Positions 45,542-54,426 of a stretch of 64,000 bases of DNA are shown here, in pieces. A model generated the notes under the pieces. It saw nothing but the letters and a program-made list of their open reading frames with translations. It was not told the DNA's origin and searched no databases. This DNA is from Streptomyces sp. NBC_01335 (GTDB lineage Bacteria; Actinomycetota; Actinomycetes; Streptomycetales; Streptomycetaceae), in the NCBI RefSeq assembly GCF_035953295.1, contig NZ_CP108370.1, positions 62,001 to 126,000 of the forward strand. The letters are read 5' to 3'. The translations under genes were made by a program, and so were the position numbers. Position 1 is the first letter of the stretch. Every line of letters starts with the position of its first letter.

Positions 45542-45630
45542 CGCTCCCCGGTGCCCTCGCGTCGCAGACCGCGACCGCCCCCGTTCGGAGCCGTTTCACC
45601 GCGTCCTGCGCCCGTCTAGGAGAGCCACCC

Positions 45631-47040
45631 ATGAACGTGCACCACCTTTTCGCCGGCACCGGCGACCGGACCGTGCGGTACGCGCTGTCCGGAGCCGGCG
45701 GCGGCTTCGCCCGGACCCTGCTCGCCCAGACCCTGCGGATCGACCGGCTGGCACCCTCCGTCCTGTGCGACCGGGACGTGGAGCGCCTGGCGGAGATGCT
45801 TCTCGAACTCGGGTACGCCCCGGACGCCCTGCGCGTCTGTGCGGACGCGGACGAGGTCGCCCGGGCCGGCGAAGAGGGCCGGATCGCCCTGGTGCGCGAG
45901 GGCTCCCTGCTGCCGGCCGGTGCCTGGGACATCCTGGTGGAGGCGACCGGCAGCCCCGCCGACGGCTTCGCCATGGCGCGGGCCGCGCTGACCGCCGGGC
46001 GCCACGTCGCCATGGTGAGCAAGGAGGTCGACTCCGTCGCGGGTCTGCACCTCGCCGACCTCGCCCGGGACAACGGCGTCGTCTACACCACGGCCGACGG
46101 CGACCAGCCGGCCAACCTCATCGCGCTGGTGACCTGGGCCGAGCTGCTGGGCCTCGACATCGTGGCCATCGGCAAGTCCAGCGAGTACGACCTCGTCCTC
46201 GACCCGGAAGCCGGTACGGTCACCCAGCTCGACACCACCGTCCCCGCACCGGAGCTGGCCGGGCTTCTCTCCCTCGGCGACGACCCGCGGTCCACTCTGG
46301 CCGCACGGGCCGCAGCGGTGTCCGCGCTGCCGGTCGGCGCCACCGCCGACTACTGCGAGATGGCCGTCGTCGCGACCAACACCGGCTTCCGGCCCGACAC
46401 CGAGCGCCTCCACTACCCGGTCGCGCGGATCGCCGAACTCGCCGACGTCTACGCCCTGCGCGAGGACGGTGGCGTGCTGCGCCGCCCCGGCGCCGTCGAC
46501 GTCTTCAGCGCGCTGCGGCTGCCGGACGAGGCGTCGTTCGCGGGCGGCGTGTTCGTCGTCGTACGGACCGGCGACCCGGTGACCTGGGAGACGCTGCGGG
46601 GCAAGGGGCACGTCGTCAGCCGGGACGGCCGGTACGCCGCGATCTACCTCCCGTACCACCTCATGGGGGTCGAGACCCCCGTCTCGCTGCTCTCCGCGGT
46701 GCTGCACGGCCGGCCCTCGGGGGGCACCGACCCGCGCGGACACGCCGTACTCGCCGGCCGCGCCCGGCACGACCTGCCGGCCGGCACCGTGCTGGAGATG
46801 GGCGGCCACCACCACGACGTCACCGGCGTGCGGGCCGTCCTGCTGCGCGACGAGGACACCCCCGCCGACACCGCCCCGCTCTACCTGGCGGCCCACGCCA
46901 CCCTGATCCGTGACGTCCGGGCCGGCGAACTCCTCACGCTCGCGGATCTCGCCGACGCCGACGCCGACCTGCTGCACGCCTGGACCGCCGGACGCGCCTC
47001 CCGCGCCACCGGCTCCTCCCCCGCCCCTGCGAGCCGTTGA
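45631..47040 (+). CDS. NAD(P)-dependent oxidoreductase with C-terminal SAF domain
   Basis: 469 residues. An N-terminal Rossmann domain (RYALSGAGGGFARTLLAQTL; ILVEATGSPADGFAMARAAL; AMVSKEVDS) resembles homoserine-dehydrogenase-like enzymes, and the C-terminal ~90 residues (TLIRDVRAGELLTLADL) form an SAF domain. In this cluster it is the candidate for the first oxidation of the acid sugar, before OtnK and the OtnC-like enzyme. AGGAG lies close before ATG 45631. Its stop overlaps the GntP start (TGATG). Confidence 0.8.
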   Translation: MNVHHLFAGTGDRTVRYALSGAGGGFARTLLAQTLRIDRLAPSVLCDRDVERLAEMLLELGYAPDALRVCADADEVARAGEEGRIALVREGSLLPAGAWDILVEATGSPADGFAMARAALTAGRHVAMVSKEVDSVAGLHLADLARDNGVVYTTADGDQPANLIALVTWAELLGLDIVAIGKSSEYDLVLDPEAGTVTQLDTTVPAPELAGLLSLGDDPRSTLAARAAAVSALPVGATADYCEMAVVATNTGFRPDTERLHYPVARIAELADVYALREDGGVLRRPGAVDVFSALRLPDEASFAGGVFVVVRTGDPVTWETLRGKGHVVSRDGRYAAIYLPYHLMGVETPVSLLSAVLHGRPSGGTDPRGHAVLAGRARHDLPAGTVLEMGGHHHDVTGVRAVLLRDEDTPADTAPLYLAAHATLIRDVRAGELLTLADLADADADLLHAWTAGRASRATGSSPAPASR

Positions 47041-48398
47041 TGAGTACGGATCTCCAGCACCTCCTGCTGGGCGTCGCCGCCGTCGTCGTCCTCATCCTTC
47101 TGATCACGAAGGCCAAACTCCACCCGTTCCTGGCACTCGCCCTGTCCGCCCTCGGCCTCGGGCTCGCGGCGGGCATCGGTCCCGGCGACACCGTCGCGCA
47201 CTTCCAGGACGGCTTCGGCGACGCGCTGAAGAGCACCGGCCCCACCATCGGCCTGGGCACCATCCTCGGCGGCATCCTGCTGGGCTCGGGCGGCGCCGAC
47301 CGAATAGCCACCGTCTTCATCGGCGCCCGTCCGGTGAAGTGGATTCCCACGGCGATCACCGCCGCGGCGCTCCTGATCGGCATGCCGCACCTGTTCGACG
47401 TCAGCTTCGTGATGCTGGTGCCGCTCGTCTACGCGGTGGCCAAGCGCACCGGGACGCACCTGCTGTACGTGGGGCTTCCGATGGCGGCGGGCCTGTACAT
47501 CTCGCACGGGCTGTTGCCCCCGCATCCCTCCCCCACGCTGGCGGTCTCCGCGTACGGCGCGAACACCGGCCTCACCATCATGTACGGCCTGATCATCGGC
47601 ATCCCGATCGCCGTGATCAGCGGACCGCTGCTCACCAGGTTCGCCTCCCGGTGGTTCGGCCCCGCGCCCGACCTGGACAACGGGCCGGTTCCCGAGCCGG
47701 GCCCCGCGCCGGAGAACCAGCGTCGCCCGGCGTCCTTCGCGCTGGCGCTGATCACCGTGCTGCTGCCGCCGCTGCTCATGCTGATCGGCACCGTGGGCAC
47801 CTCCAACACGACCGAAGGCTCCCTCCCCTACGCGTTCTTCGAAGCGTGCGACTCCTCGGTGATCTCGCTGCTCGCCGCCGTGGTCTTCGCGTTCTTCGCC
47901 CTGGGCCTGCGCTCCGGCTTCGGTCTCGGCCAGCTCCAGAAGATGGCGGGCAAGGGCCTCGGCCCGGTCGGCGGGATCGTGCTGATCCTCGGCGCCGGGG
48001 GCGGCCTCAAGGCGATGCTCACCGCGACGGGCATCGACAAGCTGATCTCGGACTACGCCGTCCACTGGTCGATCCCGCCGCTGCTGCTCGCGTGGCTGGT
48101 CGCGGCCCTGCTGCGGATCTGCCTGGGATCGGCGACCGTCGCCACCGCCGCGGCCACCGGCATCGTGGCGCCTCTCATCGGCGCGTACCCCGGCCTCTCG
48201 CCGGAACTGCTGGTCCTCGCGACGGCCTCCGGCGCGGTGATGCTTTCGCACGTCAACGACTCCGGCTTCTGGCTCTTCAAGGAGTACTACCAGCTGTCGG
48301 TGGCGCAGACGTTCCGTACCTGGACGCTCATGCTGTCGCTGCAGTCGCTGCTCAGCCTCGGCGGGGTCCTGCTGCTCAGCACGTTCGTCGGTTCCTGA
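47040..48398 (+). CDS. GntP family permease
   Basis: 452-residue gluconate:H+ symporter-type protein with about 12-14 hydrophobic helices. GLGTILGGILLGSGGADRIA, FDVSFVMLVPLVYAVAKRTG, HGLLPPHPSPTLA and VMLSHVNDSGFWLFKEYY are GntP hallmarks. Imports the acid sugar (gluconate- or erythronate/threonate-like) used by the neighbouring enzymes. Coupled to the oxidoreductase gene by a TGATG overlap. Confidence 0.92.
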   Translation: MSTDLQHLLLGVAAVVVLILLITKAKLHPFLALALSALGLGLAAGIGPGDTVAHFQDGFGDALKSTGPTIGLGTILGGILLGSGGADRIATVFIGARPVKWIPTAITAAALLIGMPHLFDVSFVMLVPLVYAVAKRTGTHLLYVGLPMAAGLYISHGLLPPHPSPTLAVSAYGANTGLTIMYGLIIGIPIAVISGPLLTRFASRWFGPAPDLDNGPVPEPGPAPENQRRPASFALALITVLLPPLLMLIGTVGTSNTTEGSLPYAFFEACDSSVISLLAAVVFAFFALGLRSGFGLGQLQKMAGKGLGPVGGIVLILGAGGGLKAMLTATGIDKLISDYAVHWSIPPLLLAWLVAALLRICLGSATVATAAATGIVAPLIGAYPGLSPELLVLATASGAVMLSHVNDSGFWLFKEYYQLSVAQTFRTWTLMLSLQSLLSLGGVLLLSTFVGS

Positions 48399-48486
48399 AC
48401 GCCGAGCCCTTTTGGGTCCTCCGCACCGGGAACGGCACAATCGAGCAGCGACCGGCGGTGGTCGTGAGAAGAAAGGTATTCCGTAG

Positions 48487-49278
48487 ATGGCCGACGAAGA
48501 GCCCTTGCCCCTGATCCCCGATCAGCGGCGCGAACTGCTGGTGAAGCACTTGCGCCGTGACGGAGTGCTCAGCGTGCAGCAGATCACTCAGATCTTCGGG
48601 GTCTCGCACATGACGGTCCGCCGCGACATCGCCGAACTGGAGCGGCAGGGCCTCGTGTTCTCCGTGCCCGGCGGTGTCCGGATCGCCAGCCATCTCCAGA
48701 GCGAGCCCAGCTTCCAGGCGAAGTCGCTCGTGGAACAGCCGGAGAAGAAGGCCATGGCGGCGAACGCGGCGGAGCTCGTACGGGAGGGCATGACGGTCTA
48801 TCTGGACGCCGGCACGACCCTGCTGGCGATGGTTCCGCTGCTGGCGCGTCACGAGTCGCTGACGGTCGTCACCAACGACTTCACGACCGTGGACCGGCTG
48901 ATGTCCTTCACCCACCTCGACGTCATACACATCGGCGGACAGGTGGACCCGTCGAACCGGTCGAGCGTCGGCCGCCTGGCCGCCACCACGCTGCGGCAGC
49001 TCGCCCTGGACATCGCCTTCATCAGCACCAGCTCCTGGGACCTGCTGCGCGGGGTGACCACTCCGTCGGCCGCCAAGGTGGAGGTCAAGCAGGCCGCGAT
49101 GGAGTGCACGGGGAGTTCCGTGCTCGTCGCGGGCTCCTCGAAGTTCGGCACCTTCGGCAAGTTCCGGGTGGCCCCGCTCGGCGCGTTCGACACCGTCGTC
49201 ACGGACGACGCGCTGGCCGAGGCCGCGGCCGAAGGGATCCGCGCCGGCGGTGTGGACCTGCGTCTGGCGCGTGTCTGA
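48487..49278 (+). CDS. DeoR/GlpR family transcriptional regulator
   Basis: 263 residues. N-terminal HTH LLVKHLRRDGVLSVQQITQI followed by FGVSHMTVRRDIAELERQGL is the DeoR signature; the C-terminal domain (TVYLDAGTTLLAMVPLL, VVTNDF, DIAFISTSS) is the sugar-phosphate sensor. It lies 88 nt after the permease and presumably responds to a phosphorylated acid sugar made by OtnK. A terminator follows at 49302. Confidence 0.92.
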   Translation: MADEEPLPLIPDQRRELLVKHLRRDGVLSVQQITQIFGVSHMTVRRDIAELERQGLVFSVPGGVRIASHLQSEPSFQAKSLVEQPEKKAMAANAAELVREGMTVYLDAGTTLLAMVPLLARHESLTVVTNDFTTVDRLMSFTHLDVIHIGGQVDPSNRSSVGRLAATTLRQLALDIAFISTSSWDLLRGVTTPSAAKVEVKQAAMECTGSSVLVAGSSKFGTFGKFRVAPLGAFDTVVTDDALAEAAAEGIRAGGVDLRLARV

Positions 49279-49301
49279 GCGGCCCCGCCGACACCTCCAC
49301 G

Positions 49302-49355
49302 GTGCCCTTCCCCTCTCCGACCGGTTCGTCCGCGGCCCGGACGGGGGAAGGGCAC
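49302..49355. terminator. Bidirectional terminator between deoR and the SDR gene
   Basis: A perfect 12-bp outer stem (gtgcccttcccc / ggggaagggcac) with an inner gtccg/cggac stem, located between the converging stop codons. Confidence 0.75.
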
Positions 49356-49370
49356 TCGGCGTCGAGGCCG

Positions 49371-50135
49371 TCAGAGCTTGCTGCCGCCGGTGGCGTCGAT
49401 GTACTGGCCGGTGATCCACCGGGAGTCGTCGGACGCCAGGAACGCGACGATGTCGGCGATGTCGTCGGGGCGGCCGATCCGGTCGAAGGCGGAGAGCGCG
49501 GCGATCGCGCTGCGCGCCTCCTCGGTGGCGCGCCGGGAGGCGTTCATCTCCGTCTCCACGAACCCCGGCGCCACGGCGTTCACCGTGATGCCGCGGGGGC
49601 CCAGTTCCTCCGCCAGGGTGCGGGTCAGGGAGTCGACCGCCCCCTTGCTCATCGAGTACGCGAGGGTGCGCGGCAGCGCCCTCCTGCTCGCGGCGGAGGA
49701 GATGTTGACGATGCGGCCGCCCTCCCCCATCCGCTTCAGCGCCTCCTGGATGACGAACAGCGGGGCCCGGGTGTTGACCGCGATCAGCCGGTCGAAGTCC
49801 TCGGCCCGCAGATCCGCGATGCGCGCGGAGATGCTGACGGCGGCGTTGTTGACCAGGATGTCGAGCTCCGGTCCGGCCCCCTGCTCGCGGGCTCCCGCGT
49901 CGAAGGCGTCGAACAGGGCCCGGACGTCTCCGTCGACGCCGAGCTCGGCCCGTACCGGGAAGGAGCGTCCGCCGTCGTCGCGGATGCCGGCGACGGTCCG
50001 CGCGGCGGCCTCCTCGTTGCTCGCGTAGTGGACGGCGACGAGTGCGCCGTCCGCGGCGAGGCGTCTGGCGATCCCGCGTCCGATGCCGCGGCTCGCCCCG
50101 GTCACCAGCGCCGTCCTGCCCTTGAGGGATCCCAT
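49371..50135 (-). CDS. Short-chain dehydrogenase/reductase (SDR)
   Basis: 254-residue classical SDR. Cofactor motif TALVTGASRGIGRGIARRLA, LDILVNNAAVS, catalytic Ser in NISSAAS and YSMSK (Tyr-x-x-x-Lys), and a C-terminal ITGQYIDATGG. Resembles 3-oxoacyl-ACP-reductase-type SDRs. It is divergent from the ArpA/ScbR-type receptor gene with the ARE-like box between them, so it is a likely target of that receptor. ATG 50135 begins the domain directly. Confidence 0.88.
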   Translation of the reverse strand: MGSLKGRTALVTGASRGIGRGIARRLAADGALVAVHYASNEEAAARTVAGIRDDGGRSFPVRAELGVDGDVRALFDAFDAGAREQGAGPELDILVNNAAVSISARIADLRAEDFDRLIAVNTRAPLFVIQEALKRMGEGGRIVNISSAASRRALPRTLAYSMSKGAVDSLTRTLAEELGPRGITVNAVAPGFVETEMNASRRATEEARSAIAALSAFDRIGRPDDIADIVAFLASDDSRWITGQYIDATGGSKL

Positions 50136-50345
50136 GCGTGCCCAGCTCCGTTCGTCCGGCGGCCGGTCCGCCGGGTTCATGAACCGTACAGGCATCCGTC
50201 GGACGGGTGGCCGCAGAGGGGGAAGGGCCGCTCGGACGGGGTGGGCGGACCCTGCGGCGGCGGGCGTCGGACCGTCCTCGGCCGGGAGGTGCCGGCCCGT
50301 CATATGCCGTTCCGATCAAGGGAGTCAGGGCCCTCGAGCAGGGGT

Positions 50346-50366
50346 AACATACCGGCGCGCCTGTTT
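50346..50366. promoter_or_regulatory. ARE-like box upstream of the receptor homologue
   Basis: A 21-nt partly symmetric element starting AACATACCGG and ending CGCCTGTTT lies 73 nt before the receptor gene. It resembles autoregulatory elements bound by gamma-butyrolactone receptors (ACATAC...GTATGT cores). Symmetry is imperfect on the right half. Confidence 0.5.
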
Positions 50367-50438
50367 CGCGCCCGTCCTCCTCATGAGACGCGCCGCGCGC
50401 GGCAGGGGGACCGGGGGAACGGATCGAAGGAGTCGGGC

Positions 50439-51164
50439 ATGGCACAGCAGGAGCGGGCCATCAGAACGCGCTACACCGTGCTGGAGGCCGCGGCGGTGGT
50501 GTTCGCGTCCAACGGGTACGAAGCATCCACCATCAGCGAGATCATGTCCCTGGCCGGAGTCACCAAGGGGGCCTTGTACTTCCACTTCTCGGGCAAGGAG
50601 GCGCTGGCGCACGCGGTGCTCCAGCACGCCGTCATCATCAAGCCGGACAATCCGGTGAAGATGCAGGCCATCGTGGATCTGGGCCTGCTCCTCGCGTACC
50701 GGCTGCCGCGGGAACCGTTACTCCAGGGGGCGGCGCGGCTGGCCGCGGACCAGAACGCGCGGCCGTTCTTCGGCGGACCGTGGCCGCAGTGGCGGGACGT
50801 CATCGCGACTCTGCTGACCGAGGGGCGCTCCCAGGGCGAGGTGTTCGAGCACATCGACCCGCTGGAGACCGCGAACGTGCTGGTGGGCGCGTTCACCGGA
50901 TTACAGCTCGTCTCCACCACCGTGGACAGACCGGACAGTCTGCTCCTCCTCGCCTCCGACCTGTACCGGCTGGTCCTGCCCGGCATCGCCGTACCGGGAG
51001 TGCTGCGGGTGCTCTCCACCGGTCCGGACCGGGCCCATCACGTGTTCGACGAACTGGGGCGGCCCAGCTGGGACCTCTCGGTGACGTTCGATAGCGTGCC
51101 CGGTGCCTCGTTCCCGGCGCTGACCGGGCAGGTGGGCGCTCCTGTTCCCCCGTTGAAACGGTGA
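50439..51164 (+). CDS. TetR family gamma-butyrolactone receptor homologue (ArpA/ScbR type)
   Basis: 241 residues. MAQQERAIRTRYTVLEAAAV, then VFASNGYEASTISEIMSLAG and VTKGALYFHFSGKEALAHAV closely follow the N-terminus of ArpA/ScbR receptors, and the C-domain keeps AGRL-like RLAADQNA, ETANVLVGAFTGLQLVS and the LPGIAVPGVL motif. ATG 50439 follows AAGGAG with a 6-nt spacer. No afsA/scbA-type butenolide synthase gene is nearby, so this may be an orphan or pseudo-receptor. Its stop overlaps the GTG of the next gene. Confidence 0.82.
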   Translation: MAQQERAIRTRYTVLEAAAVVFASNGYEASTISEIMSLAGVTKGALYFHFSGKEALAHAVLQHAVIIKPDNPVKMQAIVDLGLLLAYRLPREPLLQGAARLAADQNARPFFGGPWPQWRDVIATLLTEGRSQGEVFEHIDPLETANVLVGAFTGLQLVSTTVDRPDSLLLLASDLYRLVLPGIAVPGVLRVLSTGPDRAHHVFDELGRPSWDLSVTFDSVPGASFPALTGQVGAPVPPLKR

Positions 51165-52078
51165 CACGCATGCACGCGATCCAAGTCCGCAGATCAGGCG
51201 GCCCCGAGGTGCTGGAGTACACGGAGGTACCCGACCCCGTCGCCGCGGAGGGGCGGTCGTTGCTCGACGTCGAGGCGGTCGGCGTGAACTTCGTGGACAC
51301 CTTGGTCACCGACGGCACGTACCCCACCCCGGGCGGCCACCCGTTCGTTCCCGGTACGGAGGTCGTCGGACGCACCGAGGACGGCCGGCGGGTCCTGGCA
51401 AGGGTGCGGTCCGGATACGCGGAACGGGTGAGCGCGGATCCCGCCTCCATGGTCGGCCTCCCCGAGGAACTCGACGCCGGGCAGGCACTGGCGCTGCTGA
51501 CACAGGGGCTCACCGCCTGGCACCTGCTGAAGTCGGCGGCCCGGCTGGTACCGGGCGAGAGCGTGGTGGTGCACGCGGCCGCCGGCGGGGTGGGCAATCT
51601 GGCGGTGCAGCTGGCCCGGGAGTTCGGCGCCGGCCGTGTCGTGGCGGTGGCCTCGACGCCCGAGAAGCGTGCCGCCGCCCTGAAGGCGGGGGCGGACGAG
51701 GCGGTGGAGTACCCGCTCGCCGGGAAGGCGGACATCGTGCTGGACGCCTCCGGGGGCGCGCTCTTCGACCGGGGCCTCGCCTCGCTCGCGGAACACGGCA
51801 GGATCGTCACCTACGGCAACGCCTCCAGGTCCGCGCCGGCGCCGCTGGACACGGGCCGGCTCCTGATGCTGAACGTGTCGGTGACCGGTTTCCAGCTGGG
51901 CAGGTCGCTCTCCCGCCCGGGCGCCTTCTCGACGGCGCTCGGCGAGCTTCTCGACCTGACGCTGCGGGGCCGGCTGACGCCCCTCACCGGTGGCGTCCGT
52001 CCGCTGGCGGAAGCCCGGCGCGCGCACGAGGACCTGCTGGCGCGCCGCACCGTGGGGAAGCTGGCGCTGCGGCCCTGA
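51161..52078 (+). CDS. Zinc-independent alcohol dehydrogenase/quinone oxidoreductase-like (MDR) protein
   Basis: 305 residues. GroES-like N-terminus (EVLEYTEVPDPVAAEGRSLL; VGVNFVDTLVTDGTYP) and Rossmann domain VVVHAAAGGVGNLAVQLARE with the AAxGGVG motif are those of NADPH:quinone oxidoreductases; no zinc-ligand cluster is visible. GTG 51161 overlaps the receptor stop (GTGA) and is preferred; ATG 51170 is in frame. Co-transcribed with the receptor and probably its target. Confidence 0.85.
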   Translation: MTRMHAIQVRRSGGPEVLEYTEVPDPVAAEGRSLLDVEAVGVNFVDTLVTDGTYPTPGGHPFVPGTEVVGRTEDGRRVLARVRSGYAERVSADPASMVGLPEELDAGQALALLTQGLTAWHLLKSAARLVPGESVVVHAAAGGVGNLAVQLAREFGAGRVVAVASTPEKRAAALKAGADEAVEYPLAGKADIVLDASGGALFDRGLASLAEHGRIVTYGNASRSAPAPLDTGRLLMLNVSVTGFQLGRSLSRPGAFSTALGELLDLTLRGRLTPLTGGVRPLAEARRAHEDLLARRTVGKLALRP

Positions 52079-52289
52079 GCCGGAGTGCGCGCGGTCCCCG
52101 GCGCGTGACCCGGCGCGCGCGATGTGGGCCCCGTGCCGTACCGGCTCCGTGCGAGGGTCCTCCGGTCCGTCGGCGCCACGGACATTCACGCCAATTCCTG
52201 GCTCCTGAGGCGTCGTATGTCGGCCGTTTTTGATTGCTTGCGCACAAGGGGAGGAGGCGCGCCCCCGTGAGAGGCAGGATGACCCCGTG

Positions 52290-54317
52290 ATGGGCAACCC
52301 ACCCGCCGTCACGACCAGTTTCATCGGCAGAAGCGGTGAGCTGGCCCGGACCGAGCGGGCACTGGACGAACACCGGCTGGTCACTCTCACGGGTCCCGGC
52401 GGCATAGGCAAGAGCCGGCTCGCGCTCCATGTCGCGGGGCGAATAGCGGGTCGCTTCGCCGGTGGGGTCTGCTGGGCCGATCTCTCGCACCTGCACGGTG
52501 ACGCGTCGCTGACGACCGCCGTCTGCGACGCGGTAGGTCTGCTGGACCACAGTCGGCGCCGTCCCGTGGAGGCGCTGAGCGCGTGGCTCGCGGATCAGCG
52601 GCTGCTGCTCGTCCTGGACTGCTGCGAAAGGGTCCTGACGGCCTGCCGGGATCTCGTGGAGCGGCTGCTCGCCGCCGCGCCGGGACTCACCGTGCTCGTG
52701 ACCAGCCGGGAACCCCTGGACGTGGCGGGCGAGTACGCCGTGGACGTGCCGCCGCTGGCCACCGGGGGCGACGCACAGCGCCTCTTCCGCGAGCGGGCGG
52801 CGCTCACCGCCCCGGCCCGGCGGCTCGACGCGCCCCGGGCGGCGGCGGCGGTGGGAGAGATCTGCCGACGTCTGGAAGGCATTCCGCTCGCCGTCGAACT
52901 CGCCTGCGCCCGGTTGCGGGAGTCGGAGGTGGAGGAGCTCCTCGAACTGCTCGCCTCCCGGCTCGACACGCTCGTGGACGACACGACCTGGCCCCGGCGT
53001 CACCGGGCGCTGCGCACGACGATCGGCTGGAGCCACGAGCTCTGCGCGCCGCTCGAACGGCTGCTGTGGGCCCGGCTCTCCGTCTTCCACGGAGGGATCC
53101 GGCTGGCGGACGCGCAGGCGGTCTGCTCCGGAGGACCGCTCACCCCGGAGGAGGTGGCGCGCGGCCTGGAGCGGCTGGCCGCGCAGTCGGTGCTGCAGCG
53201 GGACGGCGCCGGCTTCCGCATGCTGGACACGCTGCGCGAGTACGGGGCCATGTGGCTGCGGGAACTGGCGGAGGACGGGGTGCTCGCCGACCGGCACGCC
53301 GCGCACTTCGCCGGGGTCACGGACGAGTCGCACCGGGGGTGGCTGGGCCCCCGCCAGCTCGCGCGCTACCGGCGCATGGACGAGAGCCACACGGATCTGT
53401 CGGCCGCTCTGGACCACCTCCTGGTGGCCTCCCCCGCGCTGGCCCTGCGCATGGCGGGGCAGGCCGGGCTGTTCTGGAGCTGCTGCGGCCACCTCCACCA
53501 GGCGCGCTCCTATCTGGAACGGGTCCTCGCCCTGCACCCGGGCGGTGGCCGGGACCGGACCCGGGCCCTGTGGGCCCTCGGTGTCACTCTCACTCTTCAG
53601 GGGGATCACGGAGCGGCGTCGGAGGTGGGGGAGGAGTGCGCCCGCTGCGCGCGGGAGGACGCGGATGCCGAATCGATCCTTTCCGCCGCGCACACGGTGA
53701 GCTTCAACCACCTCATGGCGGGCCGGCCGCAGGCGGCGCTGGCGGTGAGCGACGGCGCGCTGCGCGAACTGCCGGTGGAACCCGCCGTCGCTCCGTCCGT
53801 CCTGCGCTGCCGGGTGATACGCCTGTTCGCGCTGACGGCCCAGGGCCGGCTGGAGGAGGCGTACGGAGACGCCGTCGGGCTCCAGCGGATCAGCCTGGAG
53901 TACGGGGACCGCTGGGCGCGCGGCTACGCGGACCACCAACTGGCGCTCATACACATGATGCACGGCCGGCCGCGGGACGCGGAGGTCCATGCCCGCGCCA
54001 TGCTGACCAGCAAGCACCAGCTCCAGGACAGTCTCGGGATCGCTCTCGCGCTGGACCTGCTCGCCGGTGCCATCGCAGCTCAGGGCGACGGCGTGGGCGC
54101 GGCGCGCACCCTGGGGACGGGGCAGACGTTCTGGCGGATGGTCGGCCACCCGCACCGCGGCACTCCGGAGCTGGGCGCGATCCGCGACCGGTGGGAGCGC
54201 CTCGCGCGCGAGGCGGCGGGCCATTCGGCGTACGAGACGGCATACGACCGGGCGCTCAAGGACACCGCGGAGCACGGCTTGGCCCACGCGCTGCGCCCCG
54301 AGCGGCGTCAGGCCTGA
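52290..54317 (+). CDS. NB-ARC/AAA-type ATP-binding protein with TPR-like region, no DNA-binding domain
   Basis: 675 residues. Walker A LTLTGPGGIGKSRLALHVAG (~30-49), Walker B-like LLLVLDCCERV, and VTSREPLDVAGEYAV, RLEGIPLAVELACARL and the FHGGIRL winged-helix region match the ATPase core of AfsR/LuxR-type (LAL) regulators. The C-terminal ~330 residues are helical, TPR-like. Neither an N-terminal SARP/BTAD domain nor a C-terminal LuxR HTH is present. It may act through partner proteins. ATG 52290 is chosen; GCAGGA lies upstream. Confidence 0.75.
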   Translation: MGNPPAVTTSFIGRSGELARTERALDEHRLVTLTGPGGIGKSRLALHVAGRIAGRFAGGVCWADLSHLHGDASLTTAVCDAVGLLDHSRRRPVEALSAWLADQRLLLVLDCCERVLTACRDLVERLLAAAPGLTVLVTSREPLDVAGEYAVDVPPLATGGDAQRLFRERAALTAPARRLDAPRAAAAVGEICRRLEGIPLAVELACARLRESEVEELLELLASRLDTLVDDTTWPRRHRALRTTIGWSHELCAPLERLLWARLSVFHGGIRLADAQAVCSGGPLTPEEVARGLERLAAQSVLQRDGAGFRMLDTLREYGAMWLRELAEDGVLADRHAAHFAGVTDESHRGWLGPRQLARYRRMDESHTDLSAALDHLLVASPALALRMAGQAGLFWSCCGHLHQARSYLERVLALHPGGGRDRTRALWALGVTLTLQGDHGAASEVGEECARCAREDADAESILSAAHTVSFNHLMAGRPQAALAVSDGALRELPVEPAVAPSVLRCRVIRLFALTAQGRLEEAYGDAVGLQRISLEYGDRWARGYADHQLALIHMMHGRPRDAEVHARAMLTSKHQLQDSLGIALALDLLAGAIAAQGDGVGAARTLGTGQTFWRMVGHPHRGTPELGAIRDRWERLAREAAGHSAYETAYDRALKDTAEHGLAHALRPERRQA

Positions 54318-54369
54318 CCTGTCCGAGGCTCCCGGGCGTCGAACGGCCGCGAGTAGGTCGCAGAAACAG

Positions 54370-54408
54370 CGATTCGGTGGTGTGCACGGGCGGCACACCA
54401 CCGAATCG
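54370..54408. terminator. Bidirectional terminator between the ATPase and PepSY genes
   Basis: A perfect 16-bp stem (cgattcggtggtgtgc and its complement) with a 7-nt loop between converging stop codons at 54317 and 54427. Confidence 0.85.
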
Positions 54409-54426
54409 GAGGTAACGGTCGGGGAA

